64,000 bases of DNA from contig NZ_JABGBO010000009.1 in the NCBI RefSeq assembly GCF_013133775.1, positions 62,001 through 126,000 on the forward strand, read 5' to 3'. The translations under genes were made by a program, and so were the position numbers. The notes below the pieces were generated by a model that searched no databases, was not told the origin of the DNA, and saw nothing but the letters and a program-made list of their open reading frames with translations. This DNA is from Pelistega europaea (GTDB lineage: Bacteria > Pseudomonadota > Gammaproteobacteria > Burkholderiales > Burkholderiaceae_B). Of the stretch, positions 8,852 through 20,395 are shown one piece after another (position 1 is the first letter of the stretch; each line of letters begins with the position of its first letter).

Positions 8852-10333
8852 TTACAGTTTAGATTGAGCCGCTTGCTCAAGCAAGTTTTGTACAGATACG
8901 TGAATCATATCAGTAAAGGCTTGCGGATAGAGACCCATAAATAGCGTAAAGATAGCTAATAAACCTAAAATTAAAAATTCACGTTTATTAATATCGGTCA
9001 TATGTTCGACCTCTGGGTTGGTAATTTTGCCGTAAATCACACGTTTAGTCATCCAAAGTGAGTAAGAGGCACCAAGAATCAAGGCTGTTGCTGCCAATAA
9101 ACCAATCCAGAAGTTGTAATCTACAGAGCCTAAAATCACGTAGAACTCACCCACGAAACCACTCGTTGCAGGTAAACCACTGTTTGCCATAGAGAACAAC
9201 ACAAAGTAAGTGGCAAATTTAGGCATCACATTGATTACACCACCATAGTCAGCGATACGACGAGTATGTAGGCGGTCATAAAGAACACCGATACACATGA
9301 ACATCGCACCAGAAACAAAACCGTGAGAAATCATTTGGATAACCGCACCCTCAACCCCTGCAGTACTAAACATAAAGAAGCCAAGAGTCACAAAACCCAT
9401 ATGAGCTACTGAAGAATATGCCACCAGTTTCTTCATATCGTCTTGAACAATAGCCACCAACCCAATGTAAATAACGGCAATTAATGACAACGCAATCATT
9501 AAACCAGCCATACTATGTGCTGCATCAGGGGTGATAGGTAAAGAGAAACGTAAGAAACCATATGCCCCTAATTTCAACATAATCGCTGCCAACACGATAG
9601 AACCACCAGTAGGTGCCTCCACGTGTGCATCAGGCAACCATGTATGCACTGGCCACATTGGAACTTTAACAGCAAACGCTGCAAACAAGGCAAAGAACAC
9701 TAGTAATTGCGCTGTCATGCCAAGTGGCACTTCATGCCATGTTGCAATATCAAACGTACCTGTTTGAGTGTACAAATAGATAAAGGCAATCAGGGTTAAT
9801 AAGGAGCCTAACAAAGTGTAGAGGAAGAACTTAAATGCAGCATATACGCGATTTGGTCCGCCCCATACACCGATAATGATGTACATAGGGATAAGTGTCG
9901 CTTCAAAGAACACGTAGAACAACAAACCGTCAAGAGCAACGAACACTCCAATCATCAAACCCGATAAAATAAGGAATGCTGCCATATACTGCGCTACACG
10001 GTTTTTAATCACTTCCCAACCCGCTAATACCACGATAACCGTAATAAAAGCAGTAAGAATGACAAACCATAAGCTAATACCATCCACACCAAGGTGGTAG
10101 GCGACGTTAAACGCATCAATCCAAGGTACATTCTCTACAAACTGCATATCTGCAGTGGTAGAGTCAAAACCGAAAAGGACTGGTAAAGTCACTAGAAAGC
10201 TCACTATCGCCCCAACCAACGCCATCTTACGGGTATAGTCAGCACGTTCATCACGGCCGAAAATCAATACCAGAATACCAGCGATAATCGGTACAAAAAT
10301 CGATAAGGAAAGCCATGGAAAAGTTGAATTCAT
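8852..10333 (-). CDS. nuoM: NADH-quinone oxidoreductase subunit M
   Basis: This 493-residue membrane subunit is the middle antiporter-like module of complex I. Recognisable features are the ATLIPMYIIIGVWGG stretch with the key TM5 Glu, KVPMWPVHTWLPDAHVEAPT with the conserved Lys and His residues of the proton channel, and DDMKKLVAYSSVAHMGFVTLG. It stands 10 bases downstream of nuoL and 12 upstream of nuoN, so translation is closely linked. Nothing about it is unusual. Confidence 0.97.
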   Translation of the reverse strand: MNSTFPWLSLSIFVPIIAGILVLIFGRDERADYTRKMALVGAIVSFLVTLPVLFGFDSTTADMQFVENVPWIDAFNVAYHLGVDGISLWFVILTAFITVIVVLAGWEVIKNRVAQYMAAFLILSGLMIGVFVALDGLLFYVFFEATLIPMYIIIGVWGGPNRVYAAFKFFLYTLLGSLLTLIAFIYLYTQTGTFDIATWHEVPLGMTAQLLVFFALFAAFAVKVPMWPVHTWLPDAHVEAPTGGSIVLAAIMLKLGAYGFLRFSLPITPDAAHSMAGLMIALSLIAVIYIGLVAIVQDDMKKLVAYSSVAHMGFVTLGFFMFSTAGVEGAVIQMISHGFVSGAMFMCIGVLYDRLHTRRIADYGGVINVMPKFATYFVLFSMANSGLPATSGFVGEFYVILGSVDYNFWIGLLAATALILGASYSLWMTKRVIYGKITNPEVEHMTDINKREFLILGLLAIFTLFMGLYPQAFTDMIHVSVQNLLEQAAQSKL

Positions 10334-10343
10334 TTCGCCGCCC

Positions 10344-12362
10344 TTAACCTAATACAAAGAATACAAAGAAAGAAATTAATACGATCAAACCCGCAATCAT
10401 GGCAAAAGCATAATGATAGATATGACCAGATTGAAGCACACGGCTTACCGCAGCTACCAAACCAACCAAGCGAGTTGAACCACCAATAAAGATACCCTCA
10501 ATAATGCCTTTATCCCCGATGTTCCAGAAGAACTTACCTAGGGCACGAGCACCACGTGCGAATACATTTTCGTAGATCCAGTCCACATAGTATTTGTTTT
10601 CAAGGATACGGTTAATGCTAGAGAGTGCTTTATAAATCTTAGGTGGTAATGATGGGTTCACCACATAACCATACCAAGCCACCACCAAACCAGCTACCAT
10701 AAGCCAGAAAGGCACGGAAGTAAAGGCATGAATACCATAAGCCACCCAACCGTGGAATTCTTCAGCCAAATGCTCCATCGCAGGATGTTGGTGAACATCA
10801 ATAAAGATGGTATTAGCAAAGTAACCACCGAATAACAAGCTATCTACTGCCCAAGCCCCTATGACTACAGAAGGAATCGCTAACACAATAAGTGGTAAAG
10901 TCACTACCCAGGGTGATTCATGAGGTGTACCACCATGGTGTCCATGATCATCATGTCCATGGGCATCGTGTCCATGATTTGAGGTATCAAAACGCTCTTT
11001 TCCATGGAATACTACAAAGTACACACGGAAAGAATACAATGAAGTCACAAATACGCCGATTAGAGTTGCATAGTATGCAAAACCAGCACCCCAAACATTC
11101 GCATAGTGAGCTGCCTCAATAATATGCTCTTTGGAATAGAAGCCTGAGAAGAATGGTGTACCGACAAGTGATAAAGTACCAATTAAGAAAGTAATCCATG
11201 TAATTGGCATATATTTGCGTAAACCACCCATATTACGAATATCTTGGTCATGGTGCATACCGATAATAACTGAACCTGCTCCCAAGAACAATAAGGCTTT
11301 AAAGAAAGCATGTGTCATCAAGTGGAATACCGCTACTGAATAAGCAGAAGCACCTAAAGCCACAGTCATATAGCCAAGCTGTGAAAGAGTAGAGTATGCA
11401 ACTACACGTTTAATATCGTTTTGGATAAGACCTAAGATACCTAGGAACAGTGCACCAATAGCACCCACGATGATAATTAATGATGATGCACTAGGGGCTA
11501 ACTCATACAATGGCGAGAAGCGAGATACCATAAAGATACCAGCAGTCACCATGGTCGCCGCGTGAATCAATGCAGAAATTGGTGTAGGACCTTCCATAGA
11601 ATCAGGTAACCATGCATGTAAAGGCACTTGTGCTGATTTACCCATTGCACCGATGAACAGACAGATACATGCCAAGGTCAGCATATGCCAATCACCAAGC
11701 ACAGTCACTTGATTAAGTTCCTCAGCTTTAGGAAAAATATCTACATAGTTCATGCTGCCAGAGAAAGCAAACACTAAACCAATACCAAGAATAAAACCAA
11801 AGTCACCTACACGGTTAACTAGGAATGCTTTCATATTGGCGAAAATCGCTGTATCTTTGGTATACCAGAATCCAATCAATAGGTAAGAAACCAAACCTAC
11901 GGCTTCCCAACCAAAAAAGAGTAAGAGCATATTATTGCCCATCACCAACATCAACATTGAGAAAGTAAATAATGAGATGTAAGCAAAGAAACGGGCATAG
12001 CCAGGATCATCCACCATGTAACCGATAGTGTAGATATGAACCATCAAGGATACTGAAGTCACTACAACCATCATCAAGGCACTGAGTGGGTCAATTAGGA
12101 AACCCACATCAAGGTGAATATCACCAATCATGCTCCAAGTATAAAGCGTGCCATTAAAATAAGCATCATTTACGATAACGTTATATAAGACGTAAATAGA
12201 GGCTAAGGCAGAGAAAGCTACCAGAGCAATCGTTACCATATGAGCCCCTCGACGGCTCACAAAATTACCCAAGAAGCCCGTACCAAATAGACCTGCTAAA
12301 ATCGCACCCAACAATGGAGCCAATGCGATACACGCCAAGAGAACGGGAGAAAATGTTGTCAT
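10344..12362 (-). CDS. nuoL: NADH-quinone oxidoreductase subunit L
   Basis: This 672-residue distal antiporter-like subunit of complex I has the usual 14 core membrane helices followed by a long amphipathic lateral helix region and a last membrane segment. Conserved parts include FFGWEAVGLVSYLLIGFW (TM5 Glu), KSAQVPLHAWLPDSMEGPTP and RVVAYSTLSQLGYM. Between core helices, about residues 458-480, there is a His-rich loop (HGHDAHGHDDHGHH) that could bind metal ions. Such loops vary between species and are not part of the pump. It lies 11 bases after nuoK. Confidence 0.97.
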   Translation of the reverse strand: MTTFSPVLLACIALAPLLGAILAGLFGTGFLGNFVSRRGAHMVTIALVAFSALASIYVLYNVIVNDAYFNGTLYTWSMIGDIHLDVGFLIDPLSALMMVVVTSVSLMVHIYTIGYMVDDPGYARFFAYISLFTFSMLMLVMGNNMLLLFFGWEAVGLVSYLLIGFWYTKDTAIFANMKAFLVNRVGDFGFILGIGLVFAFSGSMNYVDIFPKAEELNQVTVLGDWHMLTLACICLFIGAMGKSAQVPLHAWLPDSMEGPTPISALIHAATMVTAGIFMVSRFSPLYELAPSASSLIIIVGAIGALFLGILGLIQNDIKRVVAYSTLSQLGYMTVALGASAYSVAVFHLMTHAFFKALLFLGAGSVIIGMHHDQDIRNMGGLRKYMPITWITFLIGTLSLVGTPFFSGFYSKEHIIEAAHYANVWGAGFAYYATLIGVFVTSLYSFRVYFVVFHGKERFDTSNHGHDAHGHDDHGHHGGTPHESPWVVTLPLIVLAIPSVVIGAWAVDSLLFGGYFANTIFIDVHQHPAMEHLAEEFHGWVAYGIHAFTSVPFWLMVAGLVVAWYGYVVNPSLPPKIYKALSSINRILENKYYVDWIYENVFARGARALGKFFWNIGDKGIIEGIFIGGSTRLVGLVAAVSRVLQSGHIYHYAFAMIAGLIVLISFFVFFVLG

Positions 12363-12373
12363 TGTTTTTCCCC

Positions 12374-12700
12374 TTAGCCTTTGAGACGCGCAACGTCGTC
12401 AACATTAATAGAATGAATCTTACGGAATAGCAAGACAAGAATGGCAAGACCAATAGCTGCTTCAGCTGCTGCTACAGTAAGAATGAAGAATACGAAGATT
12501 TGCCCTGCAGCATCAGGCATGCCATTTGCATCTGGATGCCACACAGAGAAAGCTACAAAGTTCATGTTCACCGCTAATAACATCAACTCAATCGACATCA
12601 ACAAGCTGATAATATTGCGACGGTTAAAGAAGATACCAAACACCCCTAGAGCAAATAAGATTGCCCCAAGAATAAGGTAATGCGCTAAAGTAAGTTCCAT
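12374..12700 (-). CDS. nuoK: NADH-quinone oxidoreductase subunit K
   Basis: This 108-residue subunit has three membrane helices. Helix 2 holds the conserved Glu of [18 protein letters not shown] and helix 3 the second Glu of [13 protein letters not shown]; both lie on the proton path that joins the quinone site to the antiporter modules. The start ATG overlaps the nuoJ stop by one base (TAATG), which implies translational coupling. Family length is normal. Confidence 0.97.
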   Translation of the reverse strand: MELTLAHYLILGAILFALGVFGIFFNRRNIISLLMSIELMLLAVNMNFVAFSVWHPDANGMPDAAGQIFVFFILTVAAAEAAIGLAILVLLFRKIHSINVDDVARLKG

Positions 12701-13317
12701 TATTGCTCACCTCCCTCTTGTTCAGGAGTTTCGACTTCTGATTTAAGATTTACCAAGCGAACACGCTCTTTGGCATTGACATAAAGCTGATCGCTAACCA
12801 AGACATATTTACGGTTTTTACGTTCACGTAAAGTCAAGGCAATCGCAGAAATCATACCAACTAGCAAGATGAAAGCACCAATTTGAATAGCAAAGGAATA
12901 TTCGGTATACATCGCAATACCCAATGCTAAGGTGTTGTTATAACCTTCAAGCTGTGCTGGTGCTGGGGTATCCATATAAGCGGCACCAAGCACAAAAGCA
13001 ATTTCAGCGACCATTACGCCACCAACGACCAAACCAAGAGGCAAGAAAGTGCGGAACCCATGTCGTAATGATTCAGGAACTACATCAATCATCATTACAA
13101 CGAAAAGGAACAATACCATCACCGCTCCTACGTAGACTACTACCAGCAAGAGTCCCAAGAACTCTGCTCCGATAAGAATCCACAACATAGCAGCAGTAAA
13201 GAATCCCAAAATAAGATGCAATACAGCCACTACCGGGTGACGAGCCAATACCACACGTACCCCGGAGTAGAGTAGCACAGCGGCTAAAATATAAAATAAA
13301 ATGCTTGAAAACATCAT
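12700..13317 (-). CDS. nuoJ: NADH-quinone oxidoreductase subunit J
   Basis: This membrane subunit of complex I has five hydrophobic segments. The open frame extends 45 codons further upstream, but that part overlaps nuoI, is not NuoJ-like, and is therefore excluded. The start chosen is the ATG-ATG pair at 13317/13314 ([13 protein letters not shown]), 13 bases after the nuoI stop and with an AGGT site 7 bases away, giving 205 residues. The conserved pi-bulge helix region [19 protein letters not shown] is present. The polar C-terminal tail, rich in Glu and ending EQEGGEQ, is typical of betaproteobacterial forms. Confidence 0.95.
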   Translation of the reverse strand: MMFSSILFYILAAVLLYSGVRVVLARHPVVAVLHLILGFFTAAMLWILIGAEFLGLLLVVVYVGAVMVLFLFVVMMIDVVPESLRHGFRTFLPLGLVVGGVMVAEIAFVLGAAYMDTPAPAQLEGYNNTLALGIAMYTEYSFAIQIGAFILLVGMISAIALTLRERKNRKYVLVSDQLYVNAKERVRLVNLKSEVETPEQEGGEQ

Positions 13318-13330
13318 TTTACGCACCTGC

Positions 13331-13816
13331 CTATCGATAAGGCGCATCAGCTTGACGACGCGCAGCAATTTCGGGTTCATACTTATCACCAACCGCCAAC
13401 AGCATATCTTTGGTGAAATATAAATCCCCTCGTTTTTCTCCATGATATTCATGGATATGGGTTTCTACGATAGCATCCACAGGACAGCTTTCCTCACAGA
13501 AACCACAGAAAATACATTTGGTTAAGTCGATGTCATAGCGTGTAGTACGACGACTGCCATCTTCACGTATACCAGACTCAATGCTAATCGCCATCGCAGG
13601 ACAAATTGCTTCACATAGTTTACATGCAATACAACGCTCTTCACCATTGGCATAACGACGTTGTGCATGCAAACCGCGGAAACGAGGCGACATTGGCGTT
13701 TTCTCATAGGGATAACGCAAGGTAAACTTTGGTTTAAAGAAATATTTACCTGTTAAAGCCATACCCTTGATTAATTCACTCAAGAATAGGCTTGCAAAGT
13801 GATTTTTAAAACTCAT
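13331..13816 (-). CDS. nuoI: NADH-quinone oxidoreductase subunit I
   Basis: This 161-residue peripheral subunit holds two tetranuclear iron-sulfur clusters, N6a and N6b, which pass electrons toward N2 in NuoB. The two ferredoxin motifs are [12 protein letters not shown] and [12 protein letters not shown], each with three Cys in CxxCxxC spacing and the fourth before Pro. It lies 11 bases after nuoH and 13 before nuoJ. Length is normal for the family. Confidence 0.97.
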   Translation of the reverse strand: MSFKNHFASLFLSELIKGMALTGKYFFKPKFTLRYPYEKTPMSPRFRGLHAQRRYANGEERCIACKLCEAICPAMAISIESGIREDGSRRTTRYDIDLTKCIFCGFCEESCPVDAIVETHIHEYHGEKRGDLYFTKDMLLAVGDKYEPEIAARRQADAPYR

Positions 13817-13827
13817 CTGACCTACTC

Positions 13828-14928
13828 CTAGTTATGGGTCCAAATATTGAGTGGTGTTTGCATCCAAATCGCCACAACGACTAACCAAATACCAGTAAGC
13901 GGAATGAAAATCTTCCAACCCAAACGCATGATTTGGTCATAACGATAACGTGGGAATGATGCACGGAACCAAATAAAGAAAGAGACCACTACAAAAGCCT
14001 TAATACCAAGCCATAACCAACCTGGAATCAATGTAAATGGTGCAAAGTCCAAAGGACTAGACCAACCACCCAAGAACATAATAGAAGCCATTGCAGATAA
14101 TAAAATCATATTGGCATACTCTGCGAGGAAGAACATCGCAAAGCCCATACCAGAGTATTCCACCATGTGACCAGCCACAATCTCAGACTCACCCTCTACC
14201 ACATCAAACGGGTGGCGGTTAGTTTCAGCTACTGTCGAAATCACATAGATAACAAAAAGAGGAAGTAGTGGCAACCAGTTCCACGATAAGAATGTTAGGC
14301 CCTTATCTGCAAACCAACCTTGTGTTTGACCTGCTACGATACCATTCATATTGAGCGTACCAGAAACTAGCAACACAGTTAGCAACACAAAGCCCATTGC
14401 TAACTCATAAGAAATCATCTGTGCAGATGCACGCATCGCAGCAATAAAAGGATACTTAGAGTTAGAAGACCAACCTGCTAGAATCACCCCATACACTCCT
14501 AGCGAAGTCACCGCCATGATAAAGAGTAAACCAGCGTTAATATTGGCAAGCACTGCTTCAGGACCAAAAGGAATCACCGCCCATGCTACAAGTGCTGGAA
14601 CCAAGGTCAAAATTGGTGCCACAATGTAGAGAATCTTGTTAGATTTTGTAGGGACGATAACCTCTTTAGTGAGGAGCTTTAACACATCCGCAAATGGTTG
14701 CAAAACACCGCCAGGACCTACGCGATTAGGACCACGACGAATATGCATGTAACCAATCATGCGGCGTTCCCATAAGGTTAAAAAAGCCACACAGATAATG
14801 ATGGGTAAAGCAATCACTAAAATACGGACAATCGTCCAAATAATAAGCCATGGCGTCTCACCAAATAGCCCAGTACCCCACGCATTCAGCGCCGCGATAC
14901 CATCTGTGAACCAAGACCAAATATCCAT
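13828..14928 (-). CDS. nuoH: NADH-quinone oxidoreductase subunit H
   Basis: This 366-residue membrane subunit forms the quinone channel between the peripheral arm and the membrane arm. Eight or nine hydrophobic segments are seen. Conserved quinone-site stretches are [21 protein letters not shown] near residue 50, and [20 protein letters not shown] near residue 240, with the acidic residues that load the first channel. It starts one base after the nuoG stop codon, so the two are translationally coupled. End points fit the family. Confidence 0.97.
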   Translation of the reverse strand: MDIWSWFTDGIAALNAWGTGLFGETPWLIIWTIVRILVIALPIIICVAFLTLWERRMIGYMHIRRGPNRVGPGGVLQPFADVLKLLTKEVIVPTKSNKILYIVAPILTLVPALVAWAVIPFGPEAVLANINAGLLFIMAVTSLGVYGVILAGWSSNSKYPFIAAMRASAQMISYELAMGFVLLTVLLVSGTLNMNGIVAGQTQGWFADKGLTFLSWNWLPLLPLFVIYVISTVAETNRHPFDVVEGESEIVAGHMVEYSGMGFAMFFLAEYANMILLSAMASIMFLGGWSSPLDFAPFTLIPGWLWLGIKAFVVVSFFIWFRASFPRYRYDQIMRLGWKIFIPLTGIWLVVVAIWMQTPLNIWTHN

Positions 14929-14929
14929 G

Positions 14930-17248
14930 TTAGATTCGCTCCACAGTTAATTGGGCATAGGCATTGCCTAAAGCCACAGTTGCATCAAATCCTTGTGCCA
15001 AACGGATAGTATCGTCAGCCAAGTTATCGTCTAATTGAACAATAAACTCACCTTCACCAACCGCAGACTTCACTTTTACCTTGTCACCATCTGCTATTTG
15101 AAGGTTACTCAACGTAACTGCATTCAAACGTGCCTTAGGTGTTTGGCTAATTGCTGTTGCTTGTAAAGCTGCCGCACGGCGTACTGTTGCATCAGTACGG
15201 TAAATTGCCACTTCCGCCACACGTTGTAGTCCCTCTGTAGGAACTGTTGTGCGACGTACTTCTTGACCTAACACAGTGACCTTGTTATTGAGGTATTGAG
15301 CTATGCCAGAACCAATCACTTCATCACGTACCTGTTCAGAAGACTCTTGCTCAAAACCTCCAAACTGTAGCATATTACCTAATACACGCAGCACTTTCCA
15401 GGCTGGACGTGATTGACCCTTACTTGCCACTACTCCTTTAAAGCTTTGTGCACGACCTTCAGCATTAACAAAAGTACCAGAGGTCTCAGTAAATGGTGCA
15501 ATCGGTAACATCACTTTTGCCCAATCAGCAGCCGCTGATTTATAAGCTGTTAAAGCTACCCCAAAGGCATTCGATAAAGTTTTCTCAGCCGCAAGACCAT
15601 TGTCCATATCGAACTTAGGTTCTGCATGTAAAACTAAATAGGCTTTAAGTTGATTTTCAATCATTTGTTTTGCACTCAAACCATCACCTTGAGCAACCGC
15701 ACCAGTGATGTAAGCACCTACCGTATTAGCTCCAGCAGTTAAGAAACCTAATGTTGCACCGTAAGCATCTGCCAACTCTTGTGCTTTCGCTGCAATTTGG
15801 CTTGCATCAGGAGCTGCAACAGCTGCGTTACCAAGGAATACAGCAGGTTTAGAACCACCAACTAATTGGGCAGCTAATGCTTGAACGGGATCACTTAAAT
15901 CAGCTTCTGCACCTGATTTCTGAGCAGCAACTGCTTTAGCTACGGCTTCTACAGTCTTAGCTAACTCAGATGGTGCCACAGTCAAACGAGCAGCTACTGG
16001 GAACAATGGATCCTCGCCATAGCTATCGATAAGCGTGATACGAGCACCTTTCTTAGCTGCTTGGCGAAGACGCTGTGCCATTAATGGATGGTCTTTACGC
16101 AAGTAAGAGCCAATCACCACCACTCCATCAACACTATCTAAATCTCTGATAGACATACCCAACCAAGGAGCACCTTCAGTAGCACGTGCAAAATTAGAGT
16201 CATTATTACGCAAGAGTGCATCAACATTGCTAGAACCTAGACCACTCATTACTCGTTTTAATAGTGCTAACTCTTCTAAAGTCGAAGTCTCTGTCGCTAG
16301 GGCACCGAGATATTCAGGACCTTCAATGCGAGCAATTTGTTCAAACGCGTCTGCGACCACTTTAAGTGCATCCTGCCAACTTACTTCACGCCATACGTTA
16401 TTTTCATCACGAACCATAGGCACGGTGAGGCGATCTTCTGAATTAAGCCCCTCATAAGACCAGCGATCCTTATCACTAATCCAGCACTCATTGACATCTT
16501 CGTTTTCAAACGGAACCACACGCATCACACGGTCGCCTTTAACTTGAACCACCAAGTTAGCACCTAAGCTATCATGTGGGCTCACAGAACGACGACGAGC
16601 TAGCTCCCAAGTACGTGCAGAATAACGGAAAGGTTTAGAAGTCAACGCACCAACAGGACAAATATCAATCATATTGCCAGACAATTCCGACTCAACCGCA
16701 CGTCCTACAAAGGAGGTAATCTGAGAATGCTCACCACGGTTAAGCATACCGAGTTCCATCTGACCGGCAATTTCTTGGCCAAAACGAACACAGCGAGTAC
16801 ATTGGATACAACGAGACATTTCCTCTGCTGACACCAACGGTCCCATAGATTTGTGCATCACCACTCGTTTTTCTTCACCAAAACGAGAGTGTGTCTTACC
16901 ATAACCCATAGAGAGGTCTTGTAGTTGGCACTCACCCCCTTGGTCACAAATAGGACAGTCAAGTGGGTGGTTAATCAACAAGAATTCCATGACTGCTTTC
17001 TGAGCAGCTTGGGCTTTTTCAGAGTTTGTATGAACCACCATGCCATTGGTGACAGGGGTTGCACAAGCAGGTAGCGCTTTAGGTGCCTTTTCAACTTCTA
17101 CTAAACACATACGGCAGTTAGCTGCAATAGAAAGCTTTTTGTGATAGCAGAAATGTGGCACATAGATACCGAGTTCGTTGGCAGCATGCATAACCATGCT
17201 ACCATCGGGAACCGATACTGTTTTACCATCGATAGTTAATTCAACCAT
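14930..17248 (-). CDS. nuoG: NADH-quinone oxidoreductase subunit G
   Basis: This 772-residue peripheral subunit carries the iron-sulfur chain between NuoF and NuoI. Ligands for the binuclear cluster N1b are C34, C45, C48 and C62; H94, C98, C101 and C107 fit cluster N5; C147, C150, C153 and C197 fit N4. After that, the site of the extra cluster N7 found in E. coli and Thermus has no Cys here ([10 protein letters not shown] instead of CxxCxxxC), as in mitochondria and most other bacteria. The rest is a molybdopterin-oxidoreductase-like domain, structural only, and the last 80 residues are divergent. It lies 9 bases after nuoF. Confidence 0.96.
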   Translation of the reverse strand: MVELTIDGKTVSVPDGSMVMHAANELGIYVPHFCYHKKLSIAANCRMCLVEVEKAPKALPACATPVTNGMVVHTNSEKAQAAQKAVMEFLLINHPLDCPICDQGGECQLQDLSMGYGKTHSRFGEEKRVVMHKSMGPLVSAEEMSRCIQCTRCVRFGQEIAGQMELGMLNRGEHSQITSFVGRAVESELSGNMIDICPVGALTSKPFRYSARTWELARRRSVSPHDSLGANLVVQVKGDRVMRVVPFENEDVNECWISDKDRWSYEGLNSEDRLTVPMVRDENNVWREVSWQDALKVVADAFEQIARIEGPEYLGALATETSTLEELALLKRVMSGLGSSNVDALLRNNDSNFARATEGAPWLGMSIRDLDSVDGVVVIGSYLRKDHPLMAQRLRQAAKKGARITLIDSYGEDPLFPVAARLTVAPSELAKTVEAVAKAVAAQKSGAEADLSDPVQALAAQLVGGSKPAVFLGNAAVAAPDASQIAAKAQELADAYGATLGFLTAGANTVGAYITGAVAQGDGLSAKQMIENQLKAYLVLHAEPKFDMDNGLAAEKTLSNAFGVALTAYKSAAADWAKVMLPIAPFTETSGTFVNAEGRAQSFKGVVASKGQSRPAWKVLRVLGNMLQFGGFEQESSEQVRDEVIGSGIAQYLNNKVTVLGQEVRRTTVPTEGLQRVAEVAIYRTDATVRRAAALQATAISQTPKARLNAVTLSNLQIADGDKVKVKSAVGEGEFIVQLDDNLADDTIRLAQGFDATVALGNAYAQLTVERI

Positions 17249-17257
17249 TATTCTGAC

Positions 17258-18616
17258 CTATTTGTAAGGAGCCACCACACATTTCTTGTTCTCAATGTGG
17301 TAAGCGAATTCATCACGATAATGTTTTAAGAAGCCACGAACAGGCATAGCCGCTGCATCACCAAGGGCACAAATTGTACGACCCATGATATTACCAGCAA
17401 CGTTATCCAACATTTCAAGATCTTCTGGACGACCTTGACCATGTTCGATACGATTAACTACGCGATACAACCAACCTGTACCCTCACGACAAGGAGTACA
17501 TTGACCACAGCTTTCTTCGTGGTAGAAATACGATAAACGGAGCAATGATTTCACCATACAGCGAGTTTCATTCATTACAATCACTGCTCCAGAACCCAAC
17601 ATAGACCCTGCTTTAGAAATAGAGTCATAGTCCATCGTCAAATCCATCATCATGTTACCCGGAATCACTGGAGCACTAGAACCACCGGGAATAACTGCTT
17701 TAAGAGGTACACCATCACGCATACCACCCGCCAACTCTAATAGAGTAGAAAACGGAGTGCCTAATGGAATTTCATAGGTACCAGGACGTTCCACATCACC
17801 CGAGATAGAGAACAGCTTGGTACCCCCATTATTGGGAATACCTACTTCAGCATAGGCCTGACCACCATTGCGGATAATCCAAGGCACTGCAGCAAAAGTT
17901 TCCGTATTGTTAATAGTGGTAGGTTTGCCATATAAACCAAAGCTTGCTGGGAATGGAGGTTTAAAGCGTGGCTGACCTTTTTTACCTTCGAGAGACTCTA
18001 GTAAACCTGTTTCCTCTCCGCACACATAAGCACCATAACCATGATGAGCGTTAAGTTGGAAGCTAAAATCGGTACCAAGGATATTGTTACCAAGAAAACC
18101 AGCCGCACGAGCTTCTGCAATAGCCTCTTCAAAACGACGATAAATCTCGAAAATTTCGCCGTGAATATAGTTATAACCAGCACTTACACCCATGGCATAA
18201 CCGGCAATAATCATACCCTCAATAACTGCATGCGGGTTGAAACGTAAGATGTCGCGATCTTTAAATGTACCTGGTTCCCCCTCGTCAGAATTACAGACGA
18301 TATATTTTTGACCAGGAAAAGAACGTGGCATAAAACTCCACTTCAAACCAGTTGGGAAGCCTGCACCACCACGACCGCGAAGACCAGAAGCCTTAACCTC
18401 TGCAATCACTTGTTCTTGGGTCATACCAGTGGTAAGAATTTTACGTATAGCCTCGTAACCACCACGTTTGATATAGTCTTCGATGTGCCAGTTTTCGCCA
18501 TTTAAATCAGCCAAAATTTGTGGCTTGATATGGCGACCGTGTAAGGCCATGCTCGTGGCTAAATCATTGCCGGGATTAGGTACCAAGCCTTGCGAGTATT
18601 TATCTAAAAAACTCAT
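17258..18616 (-). CDS. nuoF: NADH-quinone oxidoreductase subunit F
   Basis: This 452-residue subunit oxidises NADH, holds FMN and passes electrons to cluster N3. The glycine-rich NADH/FMN motifs are [16 protein letters not shown] near residue 74 and [15 protein letters not shown] near 108. Cluster N3 ligands are in [12 protein letters not shown] near residue 372 with the last Cys in [12 protein letters not shown]. The start ATG overlaps the nuoE stop in an ATGA junction of four bases. The family length is normal. Confidence 0.97.
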   Translation of the reverse strand: MSFLDKYSQGLVPNPGNDLATSMALHGRHIKPQILADLNGENWHIEDYIKRGGYEAIRKILTTGMTQEQVIAEVKASGLRGRGGAGFPTGLKWSFMPRSFPGQKYIVCNSDEGEPGTFKDRDILRFNPHAVIEGMIIAGYAMGVSAGYNYIHGEIFEIYRRFEEAIAEARAAGFLGNNILGTDFSFQLNAHHGYGAYVCGEETGLLESLEGKKGQPRFKPPFPASFGLYGKPTTINNTETFAAVPWIIRNGGQAYAEVGIPNNGGTKLFSISGDVERPGTYEIPLGTPFSTLLELAGGMRDGVPLKAVIPGGSSAPVIPGNMMMDLTMDYDSISKAGSMLGSGAVIVMNETRCMVKSLLRLSYFYHEESCGQCTPCREGTGWLYRVVNRIEHGQGRPEDLEMLDNVAGNIMGRTICALGDAAAMPVRGFLKHYRDEFAYHIENKKCVVAPYK

Positions 18617-19104
18617 GCCTGCCCCTCTTTGCGAATATCCGCTAACATTTCATCAATACGTTCTTTGGACATACGAACACACATATGATGATTATTTACA
18701 AGAAGCACTGGTGCATCACCACAAGCACCCATACACTCACCTTCTTTTAATGTGATTAAACCATCTGGTGTAGTTTCGTTGATACCAATACCCAATTTTT
18801 CTTGGAGGTATTCCATTGTCTTTTCGCCATCACGCAATGCACAGGGAAGATTCGTACAAACCGTAATCTTAAAGCGACCCATAGGTTGTAAATCATACAT
18901 ATTATAGAAGGTCGCTACTTCTTGTACTGCAATTGCTGGCATACCAATATACTTTGCAATGTCTTCGATAATCTCAGGAGACACCCAGCCTTTTTCTGTT
19001 TGCGCAATACGCAAAGCTGACATGACAGCTGATTGGCGCTGATCGGCTGGATATTTCGCCAACTCGACATCAATCAATTTGTAAGCCTGTTCTGAAAGCA
19101 ACAT
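18613..19104 (-). CDS. nuoE: NADH-quinone oxidoreductase subunit E
   Basis: This subunit carries the binuclear cluster N1a. Four Cys ligands are seen in [11 protein letters not shown] and [11 protein letters not shown]. The frame is open for ten more codons upstream, reaching the nuoD stop, but family members begin MLLSEQAY, so the ATG at 19104 is chosen, giving 163 residues and a 30-base gap after nuoD. GGAACAATAACT before this ATG is a moderate ribosome site. The stop overlaps the nuoF start. Confidence 0.95.
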   Translation of the reverse strand: MLLSEQAYKLIDVELAKYPADQRQSAVMSALRIAQTEKGWVSPEIIEDIAKYIGMPAIAVQEVATFYNMYDLQPMGRFKITVCTNLPCALRDGEKTMEYLQEKLGIGINETTPDGLITLKEGECMGACGDAPVLLVNNHHMCVRMSKERIDEMLADIRKEGQA

Positions 19105-19134
19105 AGTTATTGTTCCAAATAATTCCACTATCAA

Positions 19135-20391
19135 CTAGCGGTCAATTTCACCAAATACGATATCTTGTGTACCAATAATGGTCACTGCATCCGCCAACAT
19201 ATGACCACGAGACATTTCGTCAAGTGATTGCAAGTGGACAAAGCCTGGAGCACGAATCTTAAGACGATAAGGCTTATTCGCTCCATCAGATACCATATAA
19301 ATACCAAACTCACCTTTTGGATGCTCAACAGCGGAGTACACTTCGCCTGCTGGTACAGGATACCCCTCGGTAAAGAGTTTGAAATGGTGAATAAGGTCTT
19401 CCATACCTGTTTTCATGTCTGCACGTTTAGGTGGAGCCACCTTGTGGTTGTCAGTCATTACAGGACCAGGGTTATTTTTGAGCCAATGAACACATTGAGC
19501 AATAATGCGATTACTTTCACGCATCTCAGCAATACGCACAAGATAACGGTCATAGCAGTCACCATTAACACCCACAGGGACATTAAACTCTAGTCGGTCA
19601 TAAACCTCATAAGGCTGTTTACGACGTAAATCCCACTCCACACCAGAACCACGAAGCATCACACCAGAGAAACCAAGTGCTTTGGCACGTTCTGGCTCAA
19701 CCACTCCAATACCAACTAAGCGTTGTTTCCAGATACGGTTATCAGTCAATAAAGTCTCATACTCATCAACACATTTGGGGAAACGCTTGGTGAAGTCTTC
19801 GATAAAATCAAGCAGAGAGCCTTCGCGATTGGCATTAAGACGCTTCATTTCACGCACGCTACGATATTTAGAATCAATTTCGTGCTTAGGCATCGTATCA
19901 GGCAAATCACGGTAAACACCACCAGGACGGTAGTAAGCTGCATGCATACGTGCACCTGAAACCGCCTCATAACAGTCCATCAAGTCTTCCCGCTCACGGA
20001 ATGCATAAAGCATCACTGCCATTGCTCCCACATCAAGTGCGTGGGTACCCACACTCATTAAGTGATTCAAAATGCGAGTAATCTCATCAAACATCACACG
20101 GATATATTGAGCACGCAAGGGCACTTCGATGCCTAGCATGCGTTCGATTGCCATCACATAAGCATGCTCATTACAAAGCATAGATACATAGTCTAGGCGA
20201 TCCATGTAAGGTAAAGCTTGTAGGAAAGTCTTGTGCTCAGCAAGCTTCTCTGTACCGCGGTGAAGCAAACCAATATGAGGATCAGCACGCTGAATGACCT
20301 CACCATTAAGTTCAAGAATCAAACGTAACACACCATGCGCTGCAGGGTGTTGCGGACCAAAGTTAAGCGTATAGTTTTTAATATCTGACAT
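19135..20391 (-). CDS. nuoD: NADH-quinone oxidoreductase subunit D
   Basis: This 418-residue subunit forms the quinone-binding pocket with NuoB and descends from the hydrogenase large subunit. Conserved stretches are [10 protein letters not shown] near residue 13, with the His of the quinone site, and HRGTEKL and [12 protein letters not shown], the last with the quinone-site Tyr. The longest frame starts 11 codons earlier and overlaps nuoC; the ATG at 20391 ([12 protein letters not shown]) is preferred because it stands four bases after the nuoC stop and matches family starts. Nothing is unusual. Confidence 0.96.
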   Translation of the reverse strand: MSDIKNYTLNFGPQHPAAHGVLRLILELNGEVIQRADPHIGLLHRGTEKLAEHKTFLQALPYMDRLDYVSMLCNEHAYVMAIERMLGIEVPLRAQYIRVMFDEITRILNHLMSVGTHALDVGAMAVMLYAFREREDLMDCYEAVSGARMHAAYYRPGGVYRDLPDTMPKHEIDSKYRSVREMKRLNANREGSLLDFIEDFTKRFPKCVDEYETLLTDNRIWKQRLVGIGVVEPERAKALGFSGVMLRGSGVEWDLRRKQPYEVYDRLEFNVPVGVNGDCYDRYLVRIAEMRESNRIIAQCVHWLKNNPGPVMTDNHKVAPPKRADMKTGMEDLIHHFKLFTEGYPVPAGEVYSAVEHPKGEFGIYMVSDGANKPYRLKIRAPGFVHLQSLDEMSRGHMLADAVTIIGTQDIVFGEIDR

Positions 20392-20395
20392 AATC

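Noticed and set aside
13318-13452. 45-codon N-terminal extension of nuoJ
   Set aside because: It overlaps nuoI and is not hydrophobic or NuoJ-like; the ATG pair at 13317/13314 has proper spacing.
15500-16300. NuoG C-terminal part as an active molybdenum enzyme
   Set aside because: In complex I this domain is structural and its cofactor residues are lost; nothing here suggests otherwise.
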